Assembly (NCBI GenBank): GCA_965221345.1
Contig: CBDCSD010000002.1
Coordinates: 2,232,001-2,296,000 of the forward strand
Direction of reading: 5' to 3'
Source of the DNA: Bin5 sp965221345
Lineage (GTDB): Bacteria; Chloroflexota; Anaerolineae; Caldilineales; Caldilineaceae
Length of the DNA: 64,000 nt
Below are positions 34,865-42,848 of this stretch, in pieces (positions within the stretch are counted from its first letter, which is position 1; each line of letters opens with the position of its first letter). A model generated the notes under the pieces. That model saw only the letters and a program-made list of their open reading frames with translations. It ran no database searches and was not told the origin of the DNA. A program made the position numbers and the translations under genes.

Positions 34865-36229
34865 TCACGGACCCAGTAGATGGGACCAGTCGATGCCTTG
34901 AGGTCCGGAGCGGATATCGTTGATTGTAATGACAACCATTAAGCCCAACAATAAAACAAAACCGACAATATGAATGACTCCTTCCTTTTCAGGAGCAATT
35001 CGACGTCCGCGTAGCTTTTCTATGAAAATGAATAGCAGGCGTCCTCCATCCAGGGCCGGAATTGGCAACAGATTGGCAATGGCCAGGCCGGCGCTGATGA
35101 TGGCGGCCAACTGCCAGACCGGGAACCAGAGACCGGTTTCCGCGGTGGCGTTGACGGCGCCGCCCACAAGTTGTGCGATCCCAACCGGGCCGGAAAGGGC
35201 GGCCTCCTGGGGCGAAAGCTGGCCGGAGATGAGCAGCATCGGCAGGGAGATGACCGCCTGTATGTAGTCGGCGATGCCAACGATTCCCAGCCAGATGCTG
35301 CGGAAGAAGGGCAGTGTGACCAGCATCAGCACTCCGCTGATACCGACGCCCATTGCACCCTGGCCGGGCGGGGGTTCCTGACGGGCCAGCACTTGGCGGG
35401 AGTAGAGTTCATCGCCACGGAGTAAGGTCACTGTAACTATCTCGCCCAATTGCGCCCGTACCATTTCTCCCAGGCTTTTTCCAGCCGTTACTACCTCCCC
35501 GTTGACGGCGTAGAAGATGTCTCCGGGCAGAAGCCCTGCTTCGTCTGCCGGGCTACCGGGCGCAATTTGTGTAATCTGTGTCAGCAAGGACGCTTCGGGA
35601 GACACGTTTTCCAAGAGCCGCTCCAACTCGGTCCGTGTAGCGAAGGGAACTTGAAGCGTGTGCAGAATATCACCGCGCAGAATGACGACGGTGCCGGCCT
35701 CGGCAACAATAGCCGGTGTGCGCCGCTTCGGCTTAAGCAGTTCGCCGGTGACCACGTCTATGTAAACTGGCTGTCCGTTAAGACGTATGAGGGTGTCATT
35801 CGGTTCGAGGGCAGCTCCCATCAACTCGGTACCGGGGGGCACATCATTCAATCGGGGGTGGGCGGCGCCGGCGGGAAAGCCGGAAAATACGCTGGCAATC
35901 GAAAAGAAGATCGCAAAGAGCAAATTCATCGTCGGACCGGCGAGGAGTGTCAGGACCCTCCCGCGACCGCTTGCCGCGTTGAAGGAGCCGGAGCTGGTGT
36001 CGCCCTTGTCCTCGCCCTTCATGCGCACAAATGCGCCGAATGGAATTGCGTTGAGGGAGAAAACTGTGCCGTCGTAGGTGAAGAGTTTGATCAGACGCGG
36101 CGGGAATCCAAATACTCCAAACTCTTCAACTTCAATCCCATTGCGCCGCGCCACCAAATAATGACCCAGCTCGTGGATGAAAATCAGTAGGCCCAAAAGC
36201 AGAAAAAATGAAACGATTGTCAAGAACAT
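34865..36229 (-). CDS. rseP: RseP-type site-2 intramembrane metalloprotease
   Basis: M50B zinc protease of 454 residues. The HExxH motif is in LIFIHELGHYLVARR (residues about 20-24) in the first helix, followed by the EVEEFGVFGFPPRL juxtamembrane segment. One clear PDZ domain (about 200-290: SPADEAGLLPGDIFYAVNGE) sits between helices, preceded by a second PDZ-like region (FPAGAAHPRLND...NDTLIRLNGQPVY). The third conserved motif is LLPIPALDGGRLL with its metal-binding Asp (NxxPxPxLDG). It would cleave membrane-spanning anti-sigma factors or remnant signal peptides. No dxr or cdsA gene is adjacent. Confidence 0.9.
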   Translation of the reverse strand: MFLTIVSFFLLLGLLIFIHELGHYLVARRNGIEVEEFGVFGFPPRLIKLFTYDGTVFSLNAIPFGAFVRMKGEDKGDTSSGSFNAASGRGRVLTLLAGPTMNLLFAIFFSIASVFSGFPAGAAHPRLNDVPPGTELMGAALEPNDTLIRLNGQPVYIDVVTGELLKPKRRTPAIVAEAGTVVILRGDILHTLQVPFATRTELERLLENVSPEASLLTQITQIAPGSPADEAGLLPGDIFYAVNGEVVTAGKSLGEMVRAQLGEIVTVTLLRGDELYSRQVLARQEPPPGQGAMGVGISGVLMLVTLPFFRSIWLGIVGIADYIQAVISLPMLLISGQLSPQEAALSGPVGIAQLVGGAVNATAETGLWFPVWQLAAIISAGLAIANLLPIPALDGGRLLFIFIEKLRGRRIAPEKEGVIHIVGFVLLLGLMVVITINDIRSGPQGIDWSHLLGP

Positions 36230-36553
36230 CAGTGTCCTTACTCCGGAATTCTATGAAAGGGCGCCCTCCCAGCCCTTCCTCGATTCTGCAAGTCGCGAGC
36301 GGTGGAAGGATGCGCACTGCGCTCCGATTGCCGCCAAGTGGTTCAGCAACCGGGGAAAGCAGTAATCAACTCCGCTGTAACAGCCTTTTCATGTGTCATT
36401 ATACTCGGACGCCAAATGAGCGGGCAAATATATCTGGCCAGCCTTTTGGGCATTCAAAGTGCGAGAGGGAGGAGGATGGCAGATAGACCGGAAGAGGCTG
36501 CCCTTTTGGCTCTCACTCTACCGCCCTTCCCACCATCGATTCTTGTGGGGAAA
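36230..36553. other. Gene-free stretch between ipk and rseP
   Basis: About 320 nt on the minus-strand operon path with no supported gene, promoter or hairpin of note. Confidence 0.4.
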
Positions 36554-37384
36554 TCAAGAGTGGTTCAGCGATTTTCCGGCGTGAATCAATGTGCCGGGCG
36601 GATCGGTGAGGTCGGTCAGCGCGGAAAAGATCGCGCCTGGAGCAAGCCCGCCACAGATGATCACCTGCAGGTCCGCCAGGGCGCGTACCATGCGTAGTGA
36701 CTGTTCGACTTTCGCGGCCATGCCTCCGGTTACGTCGGTGCCATGGCTGGCGCCGAGGGATGCTTGCAACGATTCGAATGAGGCGGGCGTGATCTCTTTC
36801 AGCATAACAGCGGTCGGGTCTTGAAGTGGATCGCTGGTATAAACCCCGGCCACTTCCCCTGCCAGCACGATCCGAACCGGCGGTAGCTGCAGGGCCATCT
36901 GTTCGAAGATCTCTTCTGTGCTGGCAATTGTGCCCCCAAGCACACTGTCGAGCGCCACGTCTCCGTGAATTAAGGGTAGGAGTCCCCGCTCCAACGCCAA
37001 GCGCACTGTTTCCTCTGGCCCGTTGATCACTCTCCCATCCTGGCAACGGAGGGCGACGCTGGGCTGCACGGTCCAGGCGGGCAAGTCGGCCCGCAGGAGA
37101 TGGGCGGTGACGATACGATTCAGGCGCGCGGCGGCATCGGCGGTGGCGGCGAAGCCATACCACTGGTCCGCGCTGCTTACACCACTGCGCGTGCCATGGC
37201 GCCGTGCGCTGATGTGGCCGAAACTGCCGCTGCCGTGTCCCAGGACGAGCCGGAGCCGCGGGCGTTCTTTTCTGGCCTGGGCGATTTCTCGGGCCAGCCG
37301 TTCCAAAACATCCAGCCTGGGAGTTTCCAGGTTATGTTTATCGGTAATCAGGGAGCCGCCGAGCTTCAGATATACGAGAGGCAC
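36554..37384 (-). CDS. Isopentenyl phosphate kinase
   Basis: Amino-acid-kinase-fold enzyme phosphorylating isopentenyl phosphate to IPP, the last step of the archaeal-type alternative mevalonate pathway. About 276 residues from GTG 37384 (MPLVYLKLGGSLITDK); GAGAAAG lies just upstream, and it begins 19 nt after the selA stop. Diagnostic are LVLGHGSGSFGHISAR with the catalytic His unique to this branch, SSADQWYGFAATADAAARLN, LIHGDVALDS, TEEIFEQMA and VLAGEVAGVYTSDP, ending in VTGGMAAKVEQS. A plain glutamate- or UMP-kinase is excluded by the GHGxGSFGH motif. The partner decarboxylase is not in the window. Confidence 0.85.
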   Translation of the reverse strand: MPLVYLKLGGSLITDKHNLETPRLDVLERLAREIAQARKERPRLRLVLGHGSGSFGHISARRHGTRSGVSSADQWYGFAATADAAARLNRIVTAHLLRADLPAWTVQPSVALRCQDGRVINGPEETVRLALERGLLPLIHGDVALDSVLGGTIASTEEIFEQMALQLPPVRIVLAGEVAGVYTSDPLQDPTAVMLKEITPASFESLQASLGASHGTDVTGGMAAKVEQSLRMVRALADLQVIICGGLAPGAIFSALTDLTDPPGTLIHAGKSLNHS

Positions 37385-37403
37385 TGTCTTTCTCGATTGT
37401 CGG

Positions 37404-38954
37404 TCATGAGCCGGCGCCGCCCGCCTGGCCGTCAAGAATTGGCAGCCGGCTGCTGAGAATCTCCAGCAGCGCCTGTTCCTGCTCTGGCAGGACCGTCCGC
37501 AGGTCGAGCAACAGCAAATTTTTCTGGATTCGGCAGATGACAGGCGGGTCGGTCAATCGCAAAAAGGCGGCCGCGCTGTCCGGCCGCGGAATGTCGAGCG
37601 CCAACAGAAATGTGGGCAGCGTTTCGCCAGGCAGACTGCCGCCGCCTATGGTGCTTCTGCCTGGGATCACCGCGACTTTAATGTCCGCGGCAGCCAACTG
37701 GCGCTTGAAGCGGAGGGCGCGCTGTTGAACTGCCTCTGCCGACTGCGCGATCATGCGCCATACGGGAATCTCAGCAGTAGCCCGGTCTCGTCGGTAGGCC
37801 TGCAGGGTGGCATCCAGGGCGGCCAATGTCATCTTGTCCACACGCAGGGCTCGGGCCAGCGGGTGCGAGCGCAACCGTTCGATAAATTCGGACTTGCCTA
37901 CGATCAGGCCGGCCTGGGGACCGCCCAGGAGCTTGTCACCGCTGAAGGTGATGATGTCTGCGCCCGCCTGCACGCTGCTCTGCACCATTGGCTCCGGGGC
38001 CAATCCGAATTGGGCCGTATCCAACAGAGTGCCTGAGCCGAGGTCGTCAATGACAAGCGGGCGATCGGTATGAACGCGGCTGTGGACGCTGCCGGCGGGG
38101 TCAGTCTCGATTTCGGCATCCACGTTTTCATGCGATTCTCGTGGGTGAGCGAACTCCTGCGCGCGGGCAATCCTGACAAGTTGCGTCAGTTCGGGCTTTT
38201 TCACAAAGCCGATCTGTTTGAAATTGCTGGCGTGAATCCGCATAAGAGCGGCGGTATTAGGGCTGATCGCAGCGGCGAAGTCGTGCGGATGCGTGCGGTT
38301 GGTAGTGCCCACCTCCACCAATGTCGCGCCGCTCTGGCGCAACACATCGGGAATGCGAAAGCCACCTCCGATTTCGACCAGTTCGCCGCGACTGACGATC
38401 ACCTCCCGCCCGTTACAGAGCGCCGTCAGCACCAGGAAGACAGCTGCAGCGTTGTTGTTGACGACGAGCGCGTCTCCGGCGCCTGTCAGCTCGCACAAGA
38501 GTCGGGCGGGGTGGACATGACGGCTGCCCCGCTGACCGGTTGCCACATCATACTCTAGTGTGCTGTAGCCTTTCGCCAGGCGGATGACCGCGTCCTGTGC
38601 CTTCTGGCTGAGGGGTGTGCGGCCCAGGTTCGTGTGGATGATTACGCCGGTGGCATTGATGACGGGGCGCAGGGAGGAGGCATCGCCCGCGAGTACACTT
38701 CCCGTGATGCGGTCCGTCCACTGCGCTTCTGTGGGCGCCGGCTGTCCGTTGTGGATGGCGACGCGCGCAGCGTCGAGTTCAGAACGGATTGCCGCGGTGA
38801 CTGGGCCGCTCCCGTAATCCGCGGCGAGGGCGGCGATTTCTGGCCGCTGCAAGAGCTTGTCGACGGCCGGCAGCTTGCGTAACTCTGAGATTGCCAGCTC
38901 TTGCTTCTGCTCGTCTGGGGGGTTGGGAGATCGGGTGGGACCAGTTTCTGTCAT
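37404..38954 (-). CDS. selA: L-seryl-tRNA(Sec) selenium transferase
   Basis: PLP enzyme converting seryl-tRNA(Sec) to selenocysteinyl-tRNA(Sec); 516 residues. Typical blocks are LPAVDKLLQRPEI, VINATGVIIHTNLGRTPLS, YSTLEYDVATGQRGSRHVH, ALVVNNNAAAVFLVLTAL, EVIVSRGELVEIGGGFRIPD and TNRTHPHDFAAAI. The PLP lysine is in TFSGDKLLGGPQAGLIVG (about residue 340), and ALRVDKMTLAALDATL follows. It is about 50 residues longer than E. coli SelA, with an extra segment near 245-290 (EFAHPRESHENVDAEIET). Its presence implies a selenocysteine system, but selB, selD and tRNA-Sec are not in the window. ipk follows 19 nt downstream. Confidence 0.93.
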   Translation of the reverse strand: MTETGPTRSPNPPDEQKQELAISELRKLPAVDKLLQRPEIAALAADYGSGPVTAAIRSELDAARVAIHNGQPAPTEAQWTDRITGSVLAGDASSLRPVINATGVIIHTNLGRTPLSQKAQDAVIRLAKGYSTLEYDVATGQRGSRHVHPARLLCELTGAGDALVVNNNAAAVFLVLTALCNGREVIVSRGELVEIGGGFRIPDVLRQSGATLVEVGTTNRTHPHDFAAAISPNTAALMRIHASNFKQIGFVKKPELTQLVRIARAQEFAHPRESHENVDAEIETDPAGSVHSRVHTDRPLVIDDLGSGTLLDTAQFGLAPEPMVQSSVQAGADIITFSGDKLLGGPQAGLIVGKSEFIERLRSHPLARALRVDKMTLAALDATLQAYRRDRATAEIPVWRMIAQSAEAVQQRALRFKRQLAAADIKVAVIPGRSTIGGGSLPGETLPTFLLALDIPRPDSAAAFLRLTDPPVICRIQKNLLLLDLRTVLPEQEQALLEILSSRLPILDGQAGGAGS

Positions 38955-39032
38955 GGCGTTGCCTTCACGTCGCAGAGTTGCGCTCCAAGTGGGATTGCCT
39001 ATGTACAGTCTGGCCGCCAGACTGACCAGGAG

Positions 39033-39584
39033 CTAGTCAGGTCGGAAGCGCGGTAAATGGTCGGCTGGCAATTCCGCCAGCTTGGGATTGCTGCGATCCC
39101 GTTCGGAAAGGCTCGGCGCGGCGCTGTTCCAATCCACCGCCAGTTCCGGATCATTCCAGGCTACGCCGTGTTCGTCCGTGCTGTCGTAATAATTGTCAAC
39201 ATTGTAGGTGAGGGCAGCTTCCGTCAGCGCCAGAAATCCATGTGCAACCCCCACCGGGATGAAGATGCCCAAGGAGTTGTGTTCTCCGATCTCCACCGTT
39301 TCCGTCTGCCGAAACGTCGGGCTGTCCGGCCGCAGATCCGCCAGCGCTACCTGAATCGTTCCTTTCACGCAGAACCAGTAGTCTACCTGATGAAAGTGGA
39401 AGTGCAACCCGCGCAGCACGCCCGGTTTCGAATAGCTGACGTTTGATTGTATTCGCTCCCAGCTGCGTTGCGGGAACCACTCCTTGCGAAATGTCTCCAG
39501 GAAGCGGCCACGGTCATCGCCGAAGGCGCGCAAAGCGACGAAGTTAATGCCTTCAATCAGTTGTGAAGCAGAAATCTCTGGCAC
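39033..39584 (-). CDS. rfbC: dTDP-4-dehydrorhamnose 3,5-epimerase
   Basis: RmlC-like cupin of 183 residues for the third step of dTDP-L-rhamnose synthesis. GTG 39584 (MPEISASQLIEGINFVALRAF) follows an AAGG site. The family pattern is clear: DDRGRFLETFRKEWFP, QSNVSYSKPGVLRGLHFH (NxSxSxxGxLRGLH with the catalytic His), WFCVKGTIQVALADLR, EHNSLGIFIPVGVAHGFLAL and TYNVDNYYDSTDEHGVAWND. The usual QxxxQxKLV segment is altered (FHQVDYWF), a difference seen in some epimerase variants. rfbA, rfbB and rfbD are not nearby. Confidence 0.88.
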   Translation of the reverse strand: MPEISASQLIEGINFVALRAFGDDRGRFLETFRKEWFPQRSWERIQSNVSYSKPGVLRGLHFHFHQVDYWFCVKGTIQVALADLRPDSPTFRQTETVEIGEHNSLGIFIPVGVAHGFLALTEAALTYNVDNYYDSTDEHGVAWNDPELAVDWNSAAPSLSERDRSNPKLAELPADHLPRFRPD

Positions 39585-39680
39585 AGGAAAACCTTTGGGA
39601 TGTGTGACCCGGGGGCAGTGCAGCGGCGGTTGTGAACGTGTTCTTCCCTCTGGGCAACGGAACGCGAAGGGGCCAGCCGT

Positions 39681-40469
39681 TCATGTCGTCAGAATACGCA
39701 TTCGCTCAATTATCCTGTTGATCTCGGTAGCTTTGAGCTGGTAAGAGGTGCGGTTGACCAACAGCACCGCCTGGCTTTCCAGGATCGTGCGGATCTCCAC
39801 CAGCCCGTTCATGCGTAAAGTTGTGCCGGTCTGGACCACGTCAACGATCAGGTCGGAGAGGCCCAGAATCGGCCCTAGCTCGACCGAGCCGCCCAGTGTG
39901 ATGATCTCTGCGTTGACGCCTCGTTCGGCGAAGAAGCGGCGTGTGAGGCGCGGAAACTCGGTCGCGATGCGCGGCTGGCTCATGTAGCGCAAAGGCGTTC
40001 CCGGCAAGTTGTCAGATGAGGATGTCTTGACGGAAAGGTCTGCGAAATCGACACTCTCTCCTGGTTGTACTGCCGCCTTGTCGGCTGGGCCGGCGACGCT
40101 CAGGCGGCAGTGACCGAAGGGAAGCAGCAGCGGTTCGTAGACCGCGCGGTCGGTCTCCCGCACCACGTCGAGCCCGCAGATGCCCAGATCGGCTGCACCG
40201 TGTTCCACGTAGGTGGGCACATCGCACGGCTTGGCCATGACAAAGCCGATCGAGCCGTCGGCGGCCGGCAGTACCAGCTTGCGACTTTCGGTGTCTGTCG
40301 GTATGGACAGCCCGGCCTGTTCCAGGAAGGACAGACTATCCTGTGCCAGCCGCCCTTTTGGCAAGGCAAACAGCAGCGCCTGTTCGGTGTGCGCCTTTTG
40401 CGGGGACGACTGTGGCTGTACCAGGTTTCCGGCAGGGTTGCGTTCTGGCGTTGCAATAGAAGGAGTCAT
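39681..40469 (-). CDS. hisG: ATP phosphoribosyltransferase catalytic subunit
   Basis: First enzyme of histidine synthesis. From ATG 40469, which overlaps the hisZ stop (ATGA), the product is 262 residues. LFALPKGRLAQDSLSFLEQAG is the N-terminal family block; ADLGICGLDVVRE and CRLSVAGPADK follow; AEIITLGGSVELGPILGLSDLIVDVVQTGTTLRMNGL contains the signature phosphate-binding EL-GLAD-IvDiv-TG-tL segment. There is no C-terminal ACT-like regulatory domain, so it is the short form that needs HisZ, encoded immediately upstream. A 30-residue low-complexity N-terminal tail is unusual. Confidence 0.92.
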   Translation of the reverse strand: MTPSIATPERNPAGNLVQPQSSPQKAHTEQALLFALPKGRLAQDSLSFLEQAGLSIPTDTESRKLVLPAADGSIGFVMAKPCDVPTYVEHGAADLGICGLDVVRETDRAVYEPLLLPFGHCRLSVAGPADKAAVQPGESVDFADLSVKTSSSDNLPGTPLRYMSQPRIATEFPRLTRRFFAERGVNAEIITLGGSVELGPILGLSDLIVDVVQTGTTLRMNGLVEIRTILESQAVLLVNRTSYQLKATEINRIIERMRILTT

Positions 40470-41761
40470 AAGCACAACTCTTCTCGACAAGTCGCCTTCT
40501 GGGATGACAACCGGCCTTCTTCGAGGGGACCGAGCAGAACAAATTCGCCACGCTCGTTGCGGCGGTGATGCTGAAAACCCTCCTCCCATAGAAGGACATC
40601 GCGTACGCCTGTCTCTGCTGCGTAGGTAAAGGCAGATTCGACCGACCAGTCATTGACGTCCACCTGAATATGCAGCCCTGTCTCGCGCATCCTCTGTACT
40701 TGGGCCAGAGCGGCTGCATTTCCCTGGTGGAGTGCCAGCGCGGGCGGGCGCCGGCGAGAGCTGGTTGCCGTATCAGCTTCTTCCTGCCGCTGCCGTGCCA
40801 CCAATAGCCGGTCCACCGCCAGGGCGGCGCCTACTGCCGGCTGGGAAGGTCCGAAGCGACCCACCAGGTCGTCATATCGCCCGCCGCTGCCGACTGCTGT
40901 GCCGAGGCCGGGCGCAATCGCCTCGAAGGAGACGCCTGTGTAGTAGCCTAAATTGCGGATTTCAGTCAGGTCGATGACAAGACTGTCGAGGATGTCGTAA
41001 CCGAGCAGGGCGTCGACAATGCGGCGCAGATTCTGCAGGGCTTCGTGCATTCCCCTGTTTTGGATATGGCGTTCTGCCAGCGAGAGGATGCTGCCTACAT
41101 TTTCGCCGACCAGTCGCGGCAGAGTTTCGACTGCCTGTCGTTGCCCGGTACGCAGGGGCGTGTCGCGCAGGAAGTCGGCCAGCAGCGGTTCGCTCTTTCG
41201 CTCCAACGCCCATTGCAACTTTTGCGACTGCTGCGGGGTGAGCGCCAGTGCTTCGAGGAGACTGCGATAGTAGCGGATATGCCCGAGGATCAGTCGAAAT
41301 TCGGCCAGGCCGGCGACCTTTAAAGCTGTGGCGGTAAGGGCCAGAATCTCGGCATCGGCCGCGGGTGTCGGCGCGCCGATTAACTCTCCACCAACCTGCC
41401 AGAATTCGCGCTGGCGGCCGGCCTGGGGTTCCAGGTAGCGGAAGACGCTGCCACCGTAACAGAATCGCTGCGGCATGGGCCAGTCGTGGAGGCGGGCGCC
41501 GACCAGGCGGGCTACCGGTGTGGTAAATTCGGGCCGCAGGGAGAGGGTGCTGCCGTCACGGTCGAGGAAGCGATACATATCGCTGCGCAGCCGGTCATCA
41601 TATTGGGCGCTGAGGGTCGAATCGAATTCAAACATGGGCGGGATTACGTCGCCGTAGCCCCAGCCGCGAAAAGTCTCCATCAGTTGGTTGAGGAGGCTCT
41701 GCCGGTTACGGGCCTCATCCCAGAAGTAGTCGGCGACACCGAAGGGGACGTGCCCGTTCAT
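40466..41761 (-). CDS. hisZ: ATP phosphoribosyltransferase regulatory subunit
   Basis: A HisRS paralogue that activates short-form HisG. From ATG 41761 (MNGHVPFGVADYFWDEA) it has 431 residues. The class II synthetase core is visible: GYGDVIPPMFEFDSTLS, YRFLDRDGSTLSLRPEFTTPVARLVG (motif 2 region), FCYGGSVFRYLEPQAGRQRE with the REFWQVGGELIG helix, and ALLGYDILDSLVIDL. It lacks the HisRS residues for histidine activation (no LVRGLDYY; instead IRNLGYYTGVSFEAI) as expected for HisZ, yet keeps the C-terminal alpha/beta domain. Its start overlaps the fmdB stop and its stop overlaps hisG. Confidence 0.9.
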   Translation of the reverse strand: MNGHVPFGVADYFWDEARNRQSLLNQLMETFRGWGYGDVIPPMFEFDSTLSAQYDDRLRSDMYRFLDRDGSTLSLRPEFTTPVARLVGARLHDWPMPQRFCYGGSVFRYLEPQAGRQREFWQVGGELIGAPTPAADAEILALTATALKVAGLAEFRLILGHIRYYRSLLEALALTPQQSQKLQWALERKSEPLLADFLRDTPLRTGQRQAVETLPRLVGENVGSILSLAERHIQNRGMHEALQNLRRIVDALLGYDILDSLVIDLTEIRNLGYYTGVSFEAIAPGLGTAVGSGGRYDDLVGRFGPSQPAVGAALAVDRLLVARQRQEEADTATSSRRRPPALALHQGNAAALAQVQRMRETGLHIQVDVNDWSVESAFTYAAETGVRDVLLWEEGFQHHRRNERGEFVLLGPLEEGRLSSQKATCREELCL

Positions 41762-42045
41762 TTGCCCTGCTCGCGCTTTCGCTGTCTGTTGGCCTGATAC
41801 GTCTGGATCTGTTCCTTCGGCGTATACGAGGCCGTTCTGGCTGTCTCGGTGCTGGCCGCGCTCTGTTCTTGCGGTGTCAGTCCGCCCAGTTTGCCGAGGA
41901 CAGCAACCTGCGAGACGGTTCGCTGCGTGGCTGTACTGGCGCAGTCCGGACAGACCGGCTGCTGATCCTGTGCGGAGGCCACCGAGGGCCAGAGTCGGTC
42001 GAACTGGTGGTCGCAGTCTTGGCAGACATACTCGTAGATCGGCAT
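41758..42045 (-). CDS. FmdB-family zinc-ribbon protein
   Basis: A 95-residue protein starting at ATG 42045 with GGAGA eight bases upstream. MPIYEYVCQDCDHQFDRLW is the classic FmdB N-terminus; CQDC and CPDC form the zinc ribbon, and the rest is a Gln/Thr-rich tail (TPKEQIQTYQANRQRKREQ). It is a putative regulatory protein of unknown target. Its TGA overlaps the hisZ ATG (ATGA), so it is the first gene of a tightly coupled fmdB-hisZ-hisG operon. An AT-rich patch at about 42305-42350, otherwise unlike this GC-rich sequence, is a plausible minus-strand promoter region. Confidence 0.82.
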   Translation of the reverse strand: MPIYEYVCQDCDHQFDRLWPSVASAQDQQPVCPDCASTATQRTVSQVAVLGKLGGLTPQEQSAASTETARTASYTPKEQIQTYQANRQRKREQGK

Positions 42046-42409
42046 ATCGGTCTCCGTTCCGACTCGGTCGCCAATGCCCTTCGGCAGGGCGGCAGTGCTT
42101 CGACAGGTTACAGTATGCCAAAGGAGGAACAAATGCTCAAAGGCCGGCACTAGGCGATGTGTTTAAGCGTGTAGTCCAAGTGCCATTTGGATGAACCCAA
42201 CCGCGGCGGTGTATCTCAACCGATCCTCGGCGAAAAGTGTGACATAGGGGTGCGACACAGTACTGTGCAGCGCGTCATGATCTCTCCACTCTACCTAACC
42301 AAATGGCGGCATAAAATAATAATAGAATATATTAAGGGAAAGAATTATTGCAGGCGCTGGCTCAGCCATATTGGACAAATGGCGGCGGCCAATCGCGAAG
42401 ATCCCGGTT

Positions 42410-42460
42410 GAGGAAGTGGTTCCCTTCCCAAGAGTTTGGGATACAGGCAACCGCTTCCTC
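42410..42460. repeat. Imperfect inverted repeat ahead of the cobalamin promoter
   Basis: GAGGAAGTGGTT (42410-42421) pairs with AACCGCTTCCTC (42449-42460) with one G-U; inside, CCCAA and TTGGG make a second stem. It ends 3 nt before the -35 box of the cobalamin operon promoter, so it may be an operator-like or insulating structure. The rest of 42046-42409 shows no gene. Confidence 0.5.
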
Positions 42461-42463
42461 ACG

Positions 42464-42492
42464 TTGACAAGCCCCGTGTCCGGCTGTATACT
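42464..42492 (+). promoter_or_regulatory. Consensus promoter of the cobalamin operon
   Basis: TTGACA (42464-42469), 17-nt spacer, TATACT (42487-42492); transcription would begin near 42499, at the 5' side of the riboswitch. Confidence 0.85.
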
Positions 42493-42504
42493 GTTGGCAA
42501 TTGA

Positions 42505-42680
42505 ATAATGAACGCCAGAGGCGCCCATGGTCCGGATGCCAGGGCTAAAAAGGCGAAGCCGGTGAGAGTCCGGCGCTGTCCCGCAACTGTAAGGGAAAAC
42601 TCCTCTGCCCCCCATTATGGAGGGCATCTCGAACGAGAAGAGAGAAGTGTTTCCCAAGCCAGGTCGACCGTCTCTGTCGT
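42505..42680 (+). ncRNA. Cobalamin riboswitch
   Basis: The aptamer core is unmistakable: AAGCCGGTGAGAGTCCGGCGC (split here as AAGCCGGTGAGAG and TCCGGCGC) with the following CTGTCCCGCAACTGT, and the B12 box AGCCAGGTCGACC at about 42657-42669. It adopts one fold with adenosylcobalamin and another without. The terminator at 42751-42786 is the expression platform. The boundaries are approximate; I did not fold the peripheral stems. All genes to 48905 are cobalamin-related, in agreement. Confidence 0.93.
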
Positions 42681-42750
42681 GGTCTTGAAACATCTCGTGG
42701 ATTGGGTGACTGAGTCGAGCCTGCTTTTTTGGGGCAAGGATTACCGGTAG

Positions 42751-42786
42751 CGTCCGATCTCGTCAGAGATCGGACGTTTCTGTTTT
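42751..42786 (+). terminator. Riboswitch-controlled terminator
   Basis: CGTCCGATCTC (42751-42761), tetraloop GTCA, GAGATCGGACG (42766-42776), then TTTCTGTTTT. A perfect 11-bp stem; with cobalamin bound it would end transcription before the first gene of the operon. Confidence 0.85.
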
Positions 42787-42848
42787 CGTGGCTGTTTCGG
42801 GTGACGCGGCAGGGGCATCATTCCTATACACGCACTGAGGAGAGACTG

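Noticed and set aside
38955..39032. tRNA-Sec (selC) or SECIS next to selA
   Set aside because: The short gap has no cloverleaf-like arms or TTCGA loop, and no UGA-interrupted frame with a following stem was found.
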